From Streptomyces endophytica (lineage in GTDB: Bacteria > Actinomycetota > Actinomycetes > Streptomycetales > Streptomycetaceae): a DNA stretch of 64,000 nucleotides. Each line of letters begins with the position of its first letter. Positions within the stretch are counted from its first letter, which is position 1. The position numbers were made by a program, and so were the translations under genes. Positions 1 to 8,855 of this stretch are shown piece by piece. The stretch is from positions 186,001 through 250,000 of the forward strand of contig NZ_CP110636.1 of NCBI RefSeq assembly GCF_026153355.1, given 5' to 3'. The notes under the pieces are model-generated. The model was not told the DNA's origin and did no database searches. It saw only the letters and a list, made by a program, of their open reading frames with translations.

Positions 1-1762
1 TCGCCGCGCGCGAGGAGACGGTGACGGTCGTGGTGCCGGACGTCGACCGGGCCGGCCCGGTGCGCGCCGCCCAGGAGCCGGCCCGCCTCGTACGGGAGGT
101 GCTCGCCCCGCTCGCCGCCGTCGAAACGGTTCAGCTGCTCGCCGACGTCCCGCGGGAACTGGCCGCGGAGCTCGCCGGGCGCTGCCGTCCGGGCAGGTCC
201 AGGTCATCGATCTCGACGCGCCCGAGTGGGCCGACCCCGCAGGACTGGTGCTGCACGCCGAGACCGCGCTCGACCCGGGCACCGGCGCCCCGGAACTCCC
301 GTACACCACCGACCCGTCGGCCCGCCGGGCGCTCGCCGAGGCGCTGGCCGGACGCGCGGCGGGCAGCCGGCTCACCGTCCAGCTGGCGGTGCAGTCGCTG
401 ATCATGCAGCCCGAGGGCTTCGACCCGGCGGACCCCGACCTGCTGCCCGGCAGCGTGGGCGAGGCACTCGATGTGCACGCCCGCCGGCTGGGCGCCGACC
501 CGCAGACCCTGCGGCTGATGCTGGCCCCGCTGGCGTTCGCCGAGGGCGAGGGCCTGCCGGTCCAGCTGCTGGTCCCCTGGCGAGCGCCGTCGCCGGACGG
601 GACATGAGCCAGGACATCGCCGACGGCATGCTGCTGGCCGCCCCGTTCATCCAGCCGGTCGAGGCCGGGGCGGACGACGACGCGGCGGACGGCTCGGCGG
701 CGGACGGCGAGGGGCCACGGACGCCCCCGGTGCCGGGCCCGGCCGGTCGCTGCTCCGCCTGATGCACCCCGCCCTCGCCGAGGAGATCCGCGCCGGCCTG
801 CCCGACGTCCGGGACGCCCAGACCAGGATCGCCATGGCGCTGCTGGAGGCGGTCCCCCAGCAGGACTGGGCGCAGGCCGATCCGTACCTGCGCGACCACC
901 TCGCGGCGCACACCCTCGAAGCCGGTCTGCTGCCCCAACTCCTCACCGACCCGGGCCTGTTCGCGCACGCCGACCCGGTGGTCCTGCGGGCCGCCATCGA
1001 GGCCGTCCCGCTGGAAGCGCTGGGCGCACCGGCCCGTACGTACCTGCGCACGGCTCCGCTGCTCACCCGCTCGCAGGCTCCGGCCGAGATGCGGGCGGCC
1101 TTCCTGGAGACCGCGTTCGTCGAGGACGGGCTGACGCCGTACGCCGAGGCGCTGCACACCCGCGGCTTCCGGCTGCCGTGGCGGACGCTCTGGAGCGCAC
1201 CGCTGCCCGGCGTCCGCGCGGTGACGACCGGCACCCTCCCCCAGGAGGGCGCGGGCCCGCGTCCCGTCGTCGCCCTGGTCGTCCCCGAGGACACTCCCGG
1301 CTCCCGTACGGTGTCGTCCCCCACGGACGGCACCGGACCCGAGCCGGACACCACAGAGGGCGCGGACGGGGCGGGCGCGCCGGACGTCGCCCCCGGCCCG
1401 GCGGCCAGGCGATCCTCCTGCACGACCTTCGGACCCCGGAGTTCCTCGACGCCGACCCCGCGCAGGTGCTGCGCCCCACGGAGGACGAGCGGGCCGAGGC
1501 GCCCTTCGGGCTCAGCCGGGGCGCCGACTACCTGCGGGTCTGGGCCCGGGCGACCCAGGAGGTGGTGGCCGCGCTGGTGTCCGACACCCCGATCACCGGC
1601 GCCGACCTCTCCGCGGACGGTGTGCTCGTCATCGCCACCGAGCGCGGCGTGACCGCCCGGCAGATCCTCGCGGCCGCCCCCGCCGCCCCCACCGTGCCGG
1701 CCCAGCGCGCCGGCACCACTGACGCCGACGCTTCCCACGGCCTCGAAGGAGACCACTCGTGA
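1..1762 (+). CDS. STAND NTPase-like protein, C-terminal part, frameshifted, cut by window edge
   Basis: The coding signal runs from the left edge to a stop at 1760-1762 but changes frame near 195, 590, 740 and 1400, so no single frame covers it. The readable middle (about 740-1200) has a pattern I associate with the region after the NTPase domain in Streptomyces STAND (NACHT-like) proteins: an aspartate-rich 'YLRDHLAAH' helix, 'LLTDPGLFAHADP', then alanine- and arginine-rich helices and 'PWRTLW'. The last part (1400-1762, 'GVLVIATERG') could be the start of a beta-propeller-like tail. The P-loop itself would lie left of the window. The stop overlaps the GTG start of the next gene, so the two are translationally coupled. 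The family call is an inference from pattern. The frameshifts resemble those in essential genes further on, so they are probably sequencing deletions. Confidence 0.45.
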
Positions 1763-3084
1763 TCACCCAGGCGCAGGCACACGCCACCGCCGCCCGCTGG
1801 CTCAACCCCGAGGGACACCAGGGCCCGCCGCGTGAGGTCGCCATGCAGGAGTTCGACCTCGGCTGGGTGGTGTGGGCCGTACCGCCGCCCCCGGAGGTCG
1901 ACCCGGAGACCGGGCAGCGCCGCCCGCCCGCCGAGATCGGTACCGCCTGCGGCGTGGTCGACCGGGCCTCCGGCGAGCTGACGGTCTGGCCGTCCGTACC
2001 GGTCGACGAGGTCGTGCGGATGTACCAGCAGAAGCACGGCGGCGGCGCGGCCCCGGCGGAACCCGCCCGGCCGCCGGTCACCGGCCCCGGTAACACCGCC
2101 GTCGCCACCTTCGACGACCCCGCGACCGGCGAGGAGACCAGCCTCGCCCGCGTCTCGGCCCCCGGCCTGCCGCCCGCGGAGTACCAGCTGTACGAGGAGC
2201 TGCGGCGGCTGGGCGTGGACCCCGCGGCCGTCCGCGCGGTCCACACCGACCTGCGCCCGGCCCTGCTGCCCGGCGGCTACCCGGGCGACTTCGTCCTCCG
2301 TGCGTTCCCCAACGCCTCGTTCTCCTGCACCGAGGGCTACGGCATGCGCCCCGAGGAGCGCGCCGAGGGCGTCGCGGGGCTGCTGCGGCACGTCGAGATG
2401 ATGCACCAACTGGCGGGCCAGCAGCCGCCGCCGCGGCCGCACCGGGTGCCGGTGCCGGAGCGCGTCGAGCCGGCGCCGCAGATGCGGGACGTGGCCCTCG
2501 GCAAGCACCTGGTGGAGGTCTACGGCCCCGAGGGCATCCGCCGCCCGGACGCCGACGACCTGGCCGCGACCCAGCTGCCCGAAGCCACCAGGAACACCCT
2601 GGTCTGGGCCGGACTCCCGTCCCAGGTCCCGTACTTCTTCACGGCCGACCGCCCCGACGCCCCGCCCGCCGGCGGGCTGTTCCCCGACGTGGCGACCCAC
2701 CTCCGGGAGATCGGCACGCAGGCCAAGGAGCAGACGCTCGAAACGCTGGCCGGCTACGTCCGGATCGGCACCGACGGCCTCTACACCATCGCCGTCCAGT
2801 GCACCGCCCCGGAGGCCAACCAGAACCTGATCGGCACCGTCTGGGCCGTCCAGCCCTCCTCCGGCGGCGGCCGCTTCGTCAACCGCACCGCCTCCGCCTA
2901 CCTCCGCTCCCTGGCCCTCCTCACCACCACCCGCCAGGAGATGCAGGGCCTGGACCCGGCAACGGCGGGCACGGCGGTGGCGGCCTTCCAGGAGCAGATC
3001 GCGGCGATCGACTCCTGGGCACTGGACGACCCCGGCAACTGGTGGTCGCTGGTGATCGAGCAGATGTGGCACGGGTTGTTCTGA
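1759..3084 (+). CDS. Imm35/YrhB-like plus SUKH-4-like immunity-type protein
   Basis: 441 residues, GTG start overlapping the upstream stop, preceded by GAAGGAG. Residues 1-95 look like an Imm35/YrhB domain (ITQAQAHATAARWLN start, a strand 'GWVVWAVPPP', 'GVVDRASGELTVWPS'). After a linker, about 125-230 ('PPAEYQLYEELRRLGVDP', 'VHTDLRPALLPGGYPGDF', 'FPNASFSCTEGYG') resembles the deaminase-like segment often placed between Imm35 and SUKH domains. The positions where active deaminases have the Pro-Cys and Cys ligands read 'RPA' and 'GYPG', so this segment should not be catalytic. Residues 250-441 fit a SUKH-4 domain. Proteins of this build are common in Streptomyces and are assumed to be immunity or regulatory partners of toxins. 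No cognate toxin is visible beside it. Its partner may be the STAND-like gene immediately upstream. Confidence 0.7.
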   Translation: MITQAQAHATAARWLNPEGHQGPPREVAMQEFDLGWVVWAVPPPPEVDPETGQRRPPAEIGTACGVVDRASGELTVWPSVPVDEVVRMYQQKHGGGAAPAEPARPPVTGPGNTAVATFDDPATGEETSLARVSAPGLPPAEYQLYEELRRLGVDPAAVRAVHTDLRPALLPGGYPGDFVLRAFPNASFSCTEGYGMRPEERAEGVAGLLRHVEMMHQLAGQQPPPRPHRVPVPERVEPAPQMRDVALGKHLVEVYGPEGIRRPDADDLAATQLPEATRNTLVWAGLPSQVPYFFTADRPDAPPAGGLFPDVATHLREIGTQAKEQTLETLAGYVRIGTDGLYTIAVQCTAPEANQNLIGTVWAVQPSSGGGRFVNRTASAYLRSLALLTTTRQEMQGLDPATAGTAVAAFQEQIAAIDSWALDDPGNWWSLVIEQMWHGLF

Positions 3085-3142
3085 GGGGAGGAGTGGGACG
3101 GGGTTCCGGGGCGCGGACGTTCCGGGGCCCGGGGGCCCGGGG

Positions 3143-3190
3143 GTGCCATGGTTCCCGGGGTCATGGTTCCGGGAGTGCCATGGTTCCGGG
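3143..3190. repeat. Short direct repeats around CATGGTTCC
   Basis: Three units of about 16 bases, each containing CATGGTTCC and GGG, follow one another in the spacer between two converging genes. The surrounding 3085-3200 is very G-rich on the plus strand. It sits just after the SUKH-like gene and may form secondary structure. No gene is visible in this spacer. Confidence 0.6.
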
Positions 3191-3292
3191 CGCTGGGCCC
3201 CGTCCGCTCCTCTCGCGCGTCCCCCGCGTATCCCCGTACGCATCCCCCGAGCCCGCTCGGGGGGTGCGCCAGGTTCCTCCAGGGCTCCGTAC

Positions 3293-3907
3293 TTACGGCA
3301 GCAGGAGCCAGTCCGCGGCCAGTGCGGCCGCCAGACCGATGCCCAACAGCCAGGTGCCGAGCCGGGTACGCCCGTGCCGGCTGAGTTCGATCACCACCCC
3401 GCAGAGCACCAGCGCGGCTCCGTACACCCCGACCACGAGCACCGACGTACGCGAGGCCAGGCGCACCACGAGCACCACCGCCATAGTGGCCATGAGCACC
3501 GAGGCCAGGACGATGCGTATCCGCCGCGCCTGACGTGGGGTCAGCCCCACGCGATTCTCGGACTCGGCCTCTTCGCTGTCGGAGTCGCCCTCTTCTCCGT
3601 CGGGAGCGAGCTCTTCGTCGTCGGACGGGGCCTCTTCCGTGTCGGACGGGGTCTCCCCCTGGTCGGACGAGGTCTCTCCCTCGTCGGGCGAGATCTCTCC
3701 CTGGCCGGACGAGGTCTCTCCCCCGCCGGGCGAGATCTCTCCCTCATCGGAAACGAGCTCGCCGTCCTCGGAAACGGGCTTGTCGTCCCGGGAAACCGGT
3801 TTGCCGTCCTCGGAAACGGGCTTTCCCTTGCCGGGTTCCGGCTCTTCCTTGCCGGGCTCGGGCTTTCCCTTGCCGGGCTCGGGCTCTTCCTTGCGGGGTG
3901 CGTCCAT
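3293..3907 (-). CDS. Acidic-repeat membrane protein of unknown function
   Basis: About 204 residues with the start taken at the ATG at 3907; a GTG at 3922, overlapping the preceding stop, is the alternative. The first 125 residues are low complexity: proline/glutamate/glycine/lysine repeats (EPEPGKGK, EPEPGKEE), then SEDGKPVS-type repeats, then serine/aspartate/glutamate-rich stretches (SSDQGETPSD). The last 75 residues form three hydrophobic helices: 'IVLASVLMATMAVVLVV', 'VLVVGVYGAALVLCGVVI' and 'LGTWLLGIGLAAALAADWLLL'. The predicted arrangement is a long, strongly acidic cytoplasmic or external arm on a small membrane anchor. It is the last gene of a minus-strand set next to T7SS genes. I do not recognise a family. 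Confidence 0.6.
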   Translation of the reverse strand: MDAPRKEEPEPGKGKPEPGKEEPEPGKGKPVSEDGKPVSRDDKPVSEDGELVSDEGEISPGGGETSSGQGEISPDEGETSSDQGETPSDTEEAPSDDEELAPDGEEGDSDSEEAESENRVGLTPRQARRIRIVLASVLMATMAVVLVVRLASRTSVLVVGVYGAALVLCGVVIELSRHGRTRLGTWLLGIGLAAALAADWLLLP

Positions 3908-3914
3908 GAGCGGT

Positions 3915-4617
3915 TCATGCACCTCGGTTCCATGCACTGACGAATGCCTCCATATGCGTGCGTACCGCGCTGCCAAGGGCGATCCATGAACCGTCGGTGA
4001 AGCCGACGTCGAACCGTCCCCGGCCGCCCACGGCCTTGGGGTGCGGATTGATCCGAGCGATGTCCGTACGAGGCACCGCCACCCGAAGTCCCACCGCGGT
4101 GTGGTGTCGCGCCAACTCGTGTTGCGGTCCACGAGCAGGATCAACCGGCTGTCGGTCATCGCCTGCCGCCGTGGGGTACCCCGGCGTTCGTCAGGTCGAC
4201 GAGGAAGCGGCCGGCCGTGCTGTTCCAGCCGCCGTCCATGACAGTGCCCCAGATCGCCTTCTCGACGGCGTGGTCGGCGACGTGGTCCAGAGCATCCACC
4301 GTGCGCTCCACCCGGTCGCCGACCCGCCCAATGGCTCGGGCCAACGGACTGTTGGCCAGGCGGCTGTTGGTCAGGCGGCTGTTGGCCAGCCGGCTGTTGG
4401 TCACCGCTCCCAGCGGACGGGCCACCGCGCCGATTGCGCCGCCCAGCACACCCCGTACCCGCTCCTCGATCGCCGACGGAGCTTGCGGAACGGTCGGAGC
4501 GCGCAGCTCGGCGGGGACGGAGGGCAGCGCAGCGTTGGCGAAGTAGTCACAGGCGATGACCAGCCGTTCGCCCGGCTGGAGAAACGACAGGAAGCAGTCG
4601 CGGTACTCCGGCTTCAT
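3915..4617 (-). CDS. PH-like domain protein of unknown function, split by two frameshifts
   Basis: Three consecutive frames join into one sensible protein: 4617-4160 (MKPEYRDCFLSFLQPGERL start, to AGRFLVDLTNAGVPHGGRR), a short piece from 4159 (TDSRLILLVDRN), then from about 4125 to the stop at 3915 (AVPRTDIARINPHP, GRFDVGFTDGSWIAL). The 'GERL', 'DSRLILL', 'RTDIARI' and 'FTDGS' elements are typical of bacterial PH-like folds, with a long insert. The insert holds a pentapeptide repeat (RLANS/RLTNS, four copies) encoded by 15-base DNA repeats near 4350-4405. As an alternative, the first two pieces are separate genes, since their stop and start overlap as ATGA. The family assignment is an inference and the function is unknown. 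Confidence 0.4.
4346..4407. repeat. 15-bp tandem repeats encoding RLANS/RLTNS
   Basis: Four imperfect copies of a 15-base unit (CGGCTGTTGGYCAGG on the plus strand) lie inside the PH-like gene. They keep the reading frame and encode the pentapeptide arginine-leucine-Ala/Thr-asparagine-serine. Copy number could vary between strains without a frameshift. Confidence 0.65.
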
Positions 4618-4663
4618 ACGGCGCGGCTCCTCTCGTCGGGCGGGCGTCAGCCGACGTGGGGCG

Positions 4664-5141
4664 TCAGCCGAAGGGGTTGTCGGGATGGCGGGACTGCTGG
4701 ACCGCCGCCGGGCGCACGACCAGCCGCGGGTTCTTCTCGACTGCCGGTTCGCGAGAGCGGCTGAGCGGGTCCTGTGCGGGTCCTGTGTGGTGGGCGACGG
4801 GTCGAAGTCCGGTGGCGACGACGGGTGCGACGAGTGGTGGCTGCCGGGAGCATCCGCGCCACCCTGCCCACTGCCGCCGGAACCCGGACTGGGAGCCGCT
4901 CGCCGCTCAACGTCTCGCCGCTCAACGCCTGCTCGTTCTTCTCGACACCGTGCTCGATCGCCTCGTGCGTCGTCCTGGCGCTCCGGGAGATGGCGAACTC
5001 CTCCGCTTCACCAGCCTCCTTGAGGTGCTTCCAGGTCAGCGGATTGTACCGCTCCACCTTGGACACCTTCTTGGCCGGCTTGCGTATCTTCAGGACGTCG
5101 GCGAGGCTCTCTGCTGCATATCGCACGCACCTTCTCGCCAC
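4664..5141 (-). CDS. Hypothetical protein, frameshifted
   Basis: The start is taken at a GTG at 5141. The N-terminal 75 residues are lysine- and glutamate-rich ('ADVLKIRKPAKKVSKVERYNP', 'THEAIEHGVEKNEQAL'). The C-terminal part is only protein-like if one or two frame changes are allowed between 4900 and 4740, giving a proline/serine-rich stretch and an end 'LVVRPAAVQQSRHPDNPFG' with its stop at 4664-4666. It is the first gene of the minus-strand set leading to the PH-like and acidic membrane proteins, 46 bases before the next start. There is no recognised family. The true start could be further upstream. Confidence 0.35.
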
Positions 5142-5662
5142 TCCGGTCGGAGCTCACGCTGGTCTGAAGCTTTGGGTGAACTGTCCTAAAGCTCCTGCGG
5201 CAGCGCTGAATTGTTCCGCCACGATCCCAGTCCCCCTGTAGTGGACATGCGCGCAAAGTGGATCTTATTCAACAGCGGGGCGACAGCAGCCGGCTGGCAG
5301 GCCACCTGGTGCGGTACGTGCGTGAGGCTGCCCCGGGCCTGGCCGAGCAGTCAGCCACCCTCTCGCCCCCGCTCCCCCACGCCCTCGCTCCCCAGGCCCC
5401 TGGGACGCAGGCCGACGCCCCCTCCCCTCCCTCACAATGCCGCTATACCGCTATGCCGCTATGCGGCATGTGCCACCAATGCCATAGACAGGCCAATTTT
5501 CACGGAACCTCCACGGCGCCGAGTAAAGACATTCCCTTGAATCCACCGCAGGATCACCCGCCTTGACAGGCCTGCGTTCGGTTCACCTAACCTGGGAACG
5601 CTAAACTCGCGCCAAGAGTCAGACGCTAAGAGTCAGAGCGGACGCGCCGAAAAACGGGGGTT
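5142..5662. other. Intergenic region between divergent genes
   Basis: 520 bases with no convincing gene. GC is lower than in the surroundings. It contains three copies of CCGCTAT/CCGCTAT-like heptamers and an inverted repeat ATGCCGC-TAT-GCGGCAT at 5453-5469, plus two AAGAGTCAGA copies near 5614-5640. It must hold the promoters of the minus-strand set (start 5141) and of the ESX-like gene at 5663. Confidence 0.6.
5563..5593 (+). promoter_or_regulatory. Candidate sigma-70-type promoter for the ESX-like gene
   Basis: TTGACA at 5563-5568 and TAACCT at 5588-5593 with a 19-base spacer, 70 bases upstream of the GTG start at 5663. The spacing is one or two bases longer than optimal, so this is a candidate only. 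Confidence 0.35.
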
Positions 5663-5995
5663 GTGGTGGCAGGCAACGAATTTGACGTCGATCCGGATGT
5701 CCTGCGCACGCAGGGCAACGCATTCGTCCACATCGGTGGCGATTTCTCCAAGGCGTCGAAGAAGCTGAAGGCCGACCTGGAGGACCTCGGCAGCCCCTGG
5801 GAGAACTGCGACTTCGGCGACATCTTCGAAACGATCTACACGCCCATCCGGGACGGAATGTTCGAGTCCATGGACTCCCTGGGCGAGCGCCTCGAAGGCA
5901 TCGGCGACAAGCTCCAGCACATGGCCCAGACGTACACCGAGTCCGACCAGCAGGGCATCCACACCATCAGCGCCGTCGGCCGCCCGGTCATCTGA
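5663..5995 (+). CDS. Small ESX/WXG100-like secreted protein
   Basis: 110 residues, all predicted helical apart from the ends, with a GTG start. It has the size and layout of T7SS small substrates: helix, short turn around 'GSPWENCDFG' (a variant of the WXG turn in which Trp is kept but Gly is shifted), then a second helix. Near the C terminus 'YTESD' matches the YxxxD/E T7SS signal. It is followed by a gene for a larger CpnT-like T7SS substrate 160 bases downstream, so it may be that protein's secretion partner. The ESX assignment rests on size, helix layout, signal motif and position. Confidence 0.6.
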   Translation: MVAGNEFDVDPDVLRTQGNAFVHIGGDFSKASKKLKADLEDLGSPWENCDFGDIFETIYTPIRDGMFESMDSLGERLEGIGDKLQHMAQTYTESDQQGIHTISAVGRPVI

Positions 5996-6157
5996 CGCCC
6001 CGCCACCGCACTTACTTCGGGGCGCGCAACCCGGGCCGAGGGCGTGAAATCTCCTCCCGCACCACCTCCCACCCCCTCAGCCCGATTCCCACCTCTCACT
6101 TCCCACTCTTTCCATTGCTCTCCGCAATCGGCTACCACTGCACGGGGGACGATCACT

Positions 6158-7165
6158 GTGTCATTGACGCTGCCAGGCGAGGTCACCTGGGTCCTGGACC
6201 TGCTCGGCTACAGCTGGCCGGACGCCGACGAGGACAAGCTCCACGAATGCGCCCAGGTCTGGCGTAACTTCGCCGAGTCCGTCAACCAAGCAGCTTCCTC
6301 GGGTACTTCGGCAGCCAATGAAGTCGTCTCCGCCAACTCCGGCGAAGCGGTCGAGGGCTTCACCAACGAATGGGGCTCCTTCTCCGGCGGCGGTAACAGC
6401 GGGGACAATTACCTCCGCGATGCCGCCGCGGCGGCGGAAGTCATCGCCGTCGCCTTCGACGCCGCGGCCATCGCCGTTCTCGCCGGCAAGATCGCGGTCA
6501 TCGTCCAGCTCGTGATGCTGGCCGCGGAACTCATCGCCGCACAGGCCGCCGCGCCCTTCACCCTCGGCCTCTCCGAACTCGGCGCCGCCGGCGCCACGCA
6601 GGCGACCCGCCTGATCGTCCGCCAGATCCTCGACAAGATCAAACGCGAGGTCATGGAGGCGGCCACCAAGGCCATGGAGCACGCCACCATGGACGCCATC
6701 AAGAAGATGGCGAAGAAGGCCGTGTCCAAGGAAGCCCGCAAGCTGGCGATGGACTACGCCAAGAAGACGGTCAAGGACACGGTCAAGGACACCGTCAAGG
6801 AAAAGGTTGTCGACGCGGCCAAGGAAAAGGCCACGGAAGCCGGCACCGAAATGGCCCAGAACGTCGCCCAGCAGGGCATCGAAAGCCACTTCGGCGCCCG
6901 CGACGGTATCGACTGGGGCGAAACGGCCGACATCGGCAAGGAAAAGGCTGGTGAATACGTCGACGGCATCAAGGAAGGCGCCCAAGACCTCACCGACCCG
7001 AAGACCTACGTCGACCACGCCCGCCAGGACCTCACCGACCGCGGCCTCAACGCGGCCCAACGCCACGCCGACCAGCGCACCGGCGGCGCCGCCACCCGCC
7101 ACCAGGGCGCCACGGATGCCGTCAGGGAAACGGTGAGCGGCAGCGTCGAGGACGTCTTCGGCTGA
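6158..7165 (+). CDS. CpnT-like (WXG100_2) N-terminal domain T7SS substrate without recognisable toxin
   Basis: 335 residues. I choose the GTG at 6158 because it follows GGGGGA by 8 bases and gives the family's usual N terminus 'SLTLPGEVTWVLDLLGYSWPD'. That opening, then 'DEDKLHECAQVWRNFAESV', is typical of the N-terminal domain of CpnT-like outer-membrane-channel/effector proteins in actinobacteria. Residues 85-140 are alanine-rich and hydrophobic. From about 150 to 260 the protein is a charged helical region with KTVKDTVKDTVKEK repeats. The last 90 residues (WGETADIGKEKAGEYVDG, GGAATRHQGATDAV) match no toxin fold I know. The protein is therefore either a structural T7SS substrate or a carrier with an unknown effector domain. 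It is probably exported with the small protein upstream. Confidence 0.65.
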   Translation: MSLTLPGEVTWVLDLLGYSWPDADEDKLHECAQVWRNFAESVNQAASSGTSAANEVVSANSGEAVEGFTNEWGSFSGGGNSGDNYLRDAAAAAEVIAVAFDAAAIAVLAGKIAVIVQLVMLAAELIAAQAAAPFTLGLSELGAAGATQATRLIVRQILDKIKREVMEAATKAMEHATMDAIKKMAKKAVSKEARKLAMDYAKKTVKDTVKDTVKEKVVDAAKEKATEAGTEMAQNVAQQGIESHFGARDGIDWGETADIGKEKAGEYVDGIKEGAQDLTDPKTYVDHARQDLTDRGLNAAQRHADQRTGGAATRHQGATDAVRETVSGSVEDVFG

Positions 7166-7220
7166 GCCCTCGCCACTGAGCCCGCGCCTTCGAATTCAAC
7201 GACAAGCCCGTCCTGTCGTC

Positions 7221-7271
7221 CTGCAGGGCCGCTGCGTCCCGGAACCCCCCGGGCCCGCAGCGGCCCTGCAG
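7221..7271 (+). terminator. Hairpin terminator after the CpnT-like gene
   Basis: A perfect 16-bp inverted repeat (7221-7236 with 7256-7271, CTGCAGGGCCGCTGCG) encloses a 19-base loop, 56 bases after the stop at 7165. There is no U-tract, as is usual in Streptomyces. Confidence 0.75.
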
Positions 7272-7322
7272 CCGTTTCCGCCCCGCCCGGACCGGAACTC
7301 ATCTCCCGCTACAGAAAACACA

Positions 7323-7354
7323 TGGGGCCCGCGACCCGAAGGCCACGGACCCCA
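7323..7354 (-). terminator. Hairpin with UUCG tetraloop after the second mycosin gene
   Basis: On the minus strand a 14-bp stem with three G-U pairs closes on a C(UUCG)G tetraloop and is followed by a T-rich GTGTTTTCTGT. It lies 45 bases after the mycosin stop at 7399. Confidence 0.7.
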
Positions 7355-7398
7355 AATACACTTCCGTTGCTTTCCGCTCTTGTACCTACCTCAGAGCC

Positions 7399-8766
7399 TT
7401 ACCGACCAGGCGGCTGCGTGGGCGGCGCCGGCGGGTAGGCCCCGGGCCCACCGGGCTGCTGCTGGTACGAGTTGTTCGGGTTCGGCGGATGCGGCACAAA
7501 CCCACCGGGACCGCCGGGCCCACCCGGACCACCAAAACCACCGGGACCACCGGGCGGCGGGCCGTTACGACGCTTCTTCTTGGCCACGAGAACAATGACC
7601 AGGACGATGACGAGGACGACCAGCCCGACGACCGCCACGAGGATGATGAAGGGCATGCTCAGGCCCTTGTCACTTTGGATCTTCGGGCCGGCCTCATTGT
7701 TACCAGCCGCACTGGAGGGATCGGAAGACCCGCCGCTCTTCAGCGCCGGGAACGGACCGTTCTTCGAACCGGCGGGTACATCCTTGGTCAGGGCACTGTA
7801 GGGCTTGATGAAGCCAAAGCCGTAGCGCGTGTCCGGAAGCTTCATATCTTGCTTATCCACCGGGATTCCGGCTGTCTTGATCAGACGGTTCGCCACCTGA
7901 CCTGCAGTCAGGTCCGGGAACTTGGAGCGAAGAAGCGCGGCGGCAGCGGAGACGTAGGCGGCGGAGTCGGAGGTGCCATTGGCCAGGCGATACTTGCCCT
8001 TGACGTCCACGACGGGACTTGCGGACCTGATATGCACGCCAGGGGCAATGAGCCTGAGGTAAGACCCGTAGTTCGACTTGTCCCAGACGTAGCCATGGTC
8101 GTCGACTGCTCCCACTGCGAGAACGCCTGGAGCCGAAGCCGGGTCCTGAGAAGACCCCACTCCTTCGTTGCCCGAGGCCGCAACTAGGAGCACATCATGT
8201 TTGCGGGCATAGTCGATGGCTTGCTGCTCCTCGGCAGTGGCCTCCGATTTGCCAGTACCGAACGACATGTTGACGACCTTCGCACCATGGTCGACGGCAT
8301 ACTTCAGGGCTTCGGCATACTTTGTCTCTTCTCCCAACTTTGGGATGTCATCATGAGTCGCGAGGTTGATTGCAACCGGAAGGATCTTGGCATCAGGAGC
8401 CAGGCCCTTTACGCCCTCGGATCCACCAGGCCCGTGACCATGTCCGGCAATCAGCGACGCCATCGCCGTGCCATGATCCCCTTCATCGCCAGAGCCCTGG
8501 TCTCCGCGGCCGCCAGTCACGAAGTTTTTGCCTGGCAGAACCGAGCCTGTGAGATCAGGATGATTTCCAGCCACCGGCCCATCGATTACGGCGACAGTAA
8601 CGCCCTTGCCCGTTGAAATCTTCCAGATCGACTCAGCGTCGAACTTTTGCAACGGCCACTGGTCGTTTCTGATCTGGTCCGCTGAAGCAACCGGAGCGGT
8701 GCCGAAGAGCAGTGCCCCCGCCACTACCGCGCCGCCCACCGCACGCAGCGTCCGCGTGAAGCTCAT
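7399..8766 (-). CDS. Mycosin-type subtilisin protease (S8), membrane-anchored
   Basis: 455 residues. There is a signal peptide (about 1-29, cut after 'APVASA'), then an S8 domain with Asp62 (VAVIDG), His98 (GDHGTAMAS), oxyanion Asn200 (ASGNEG) and Ser266 (NGTSDSAA), so the catalytic triad is complete. A single membrane helix (about 362-386) is followed by KKKRR and then an unusual 65-residue glycine/proline tail (GGPGGFGGPGG repeats and QQQPGGPG) on the cytoplasmic side. Mycosins are T7SS-associated proteases that process substrates and stabilise the secretion complex. This is the second mycosin here. It sits downstream of the glycine-rich WXG/PPE-like gene but is separated from it by a strong hairpin, so it may be expressed at a different level. 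Confidence 0.9.
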   Translation of the reverse strand: MSFTRTLRAVGGAVVAGALLFGTAPVASADQIRNDQWPLQKFDAESIWKISTGKGVTVAVIDGPVAGNHPDLTGSVLPGKNFVTGGRGDQGSGDEGDHGTAMASLIAGHGHGPGGSEGVKGLAPDAKILPVAINLATHDDIPKLGEETKYAEALKYAVDHGAKVVNMSFGTGKSEATAEEQQAIDYARKHDVLLVAASGNEGVGSSQDPASAPGVLAVGAVDDHGYVWDKSNYGSYLRLIAPGVHIRSASPVVDVKGKYRLANGTSDSAAYVSAAAALLRSKFPDLTAGQVANRLIKTAGIPVDKQDMKLPDTRYGFGFIKPYSALTKDVPAGSKNGPFPALKSGGSSDPSSAAGNNEAGPKIQSDKGLSMPFIILVAVVGLVVLVIVLVIVLVAKKKRRNGPPPGGPGGFGGPGGPGGPGGFVPHPPNPNNSYQQQPGGPGAYPPAPPTQPPGR

Positions 8767-8790
8767 GCCATAACACCCTTCCTCACAGAG

Positions 8791-8824
8791 TTGGGGCCCG
8801 CAGCCCGAGAGCTGCGGGCCCCAA
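8791..8824 (-). terminator. Hairpin between the glycine-rich substrate gene and second mycosin
   Basis: A perfect 14-bp inverted repeat (TTGGGGCCCGCAGC, 8791-8804 with 8811-8824) has a 6-base loop. It lies 32 bases after the stop at 8856 and 25 bases before the mycosin start, so it may be an attenuating terminator inside the gene set. Confidence 0.7.
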
Positions 8825-8855
8825 GCGTCTCTACCGATTGCTTGTCCGGCCGGTC

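Noticed and set aside
5258..5566. Open frames in the 5.2-5.6 kb gap
   Set aside because: Proline-rich, no ribosome binding site, no family resemblance, and the region carries promoter-like elements.
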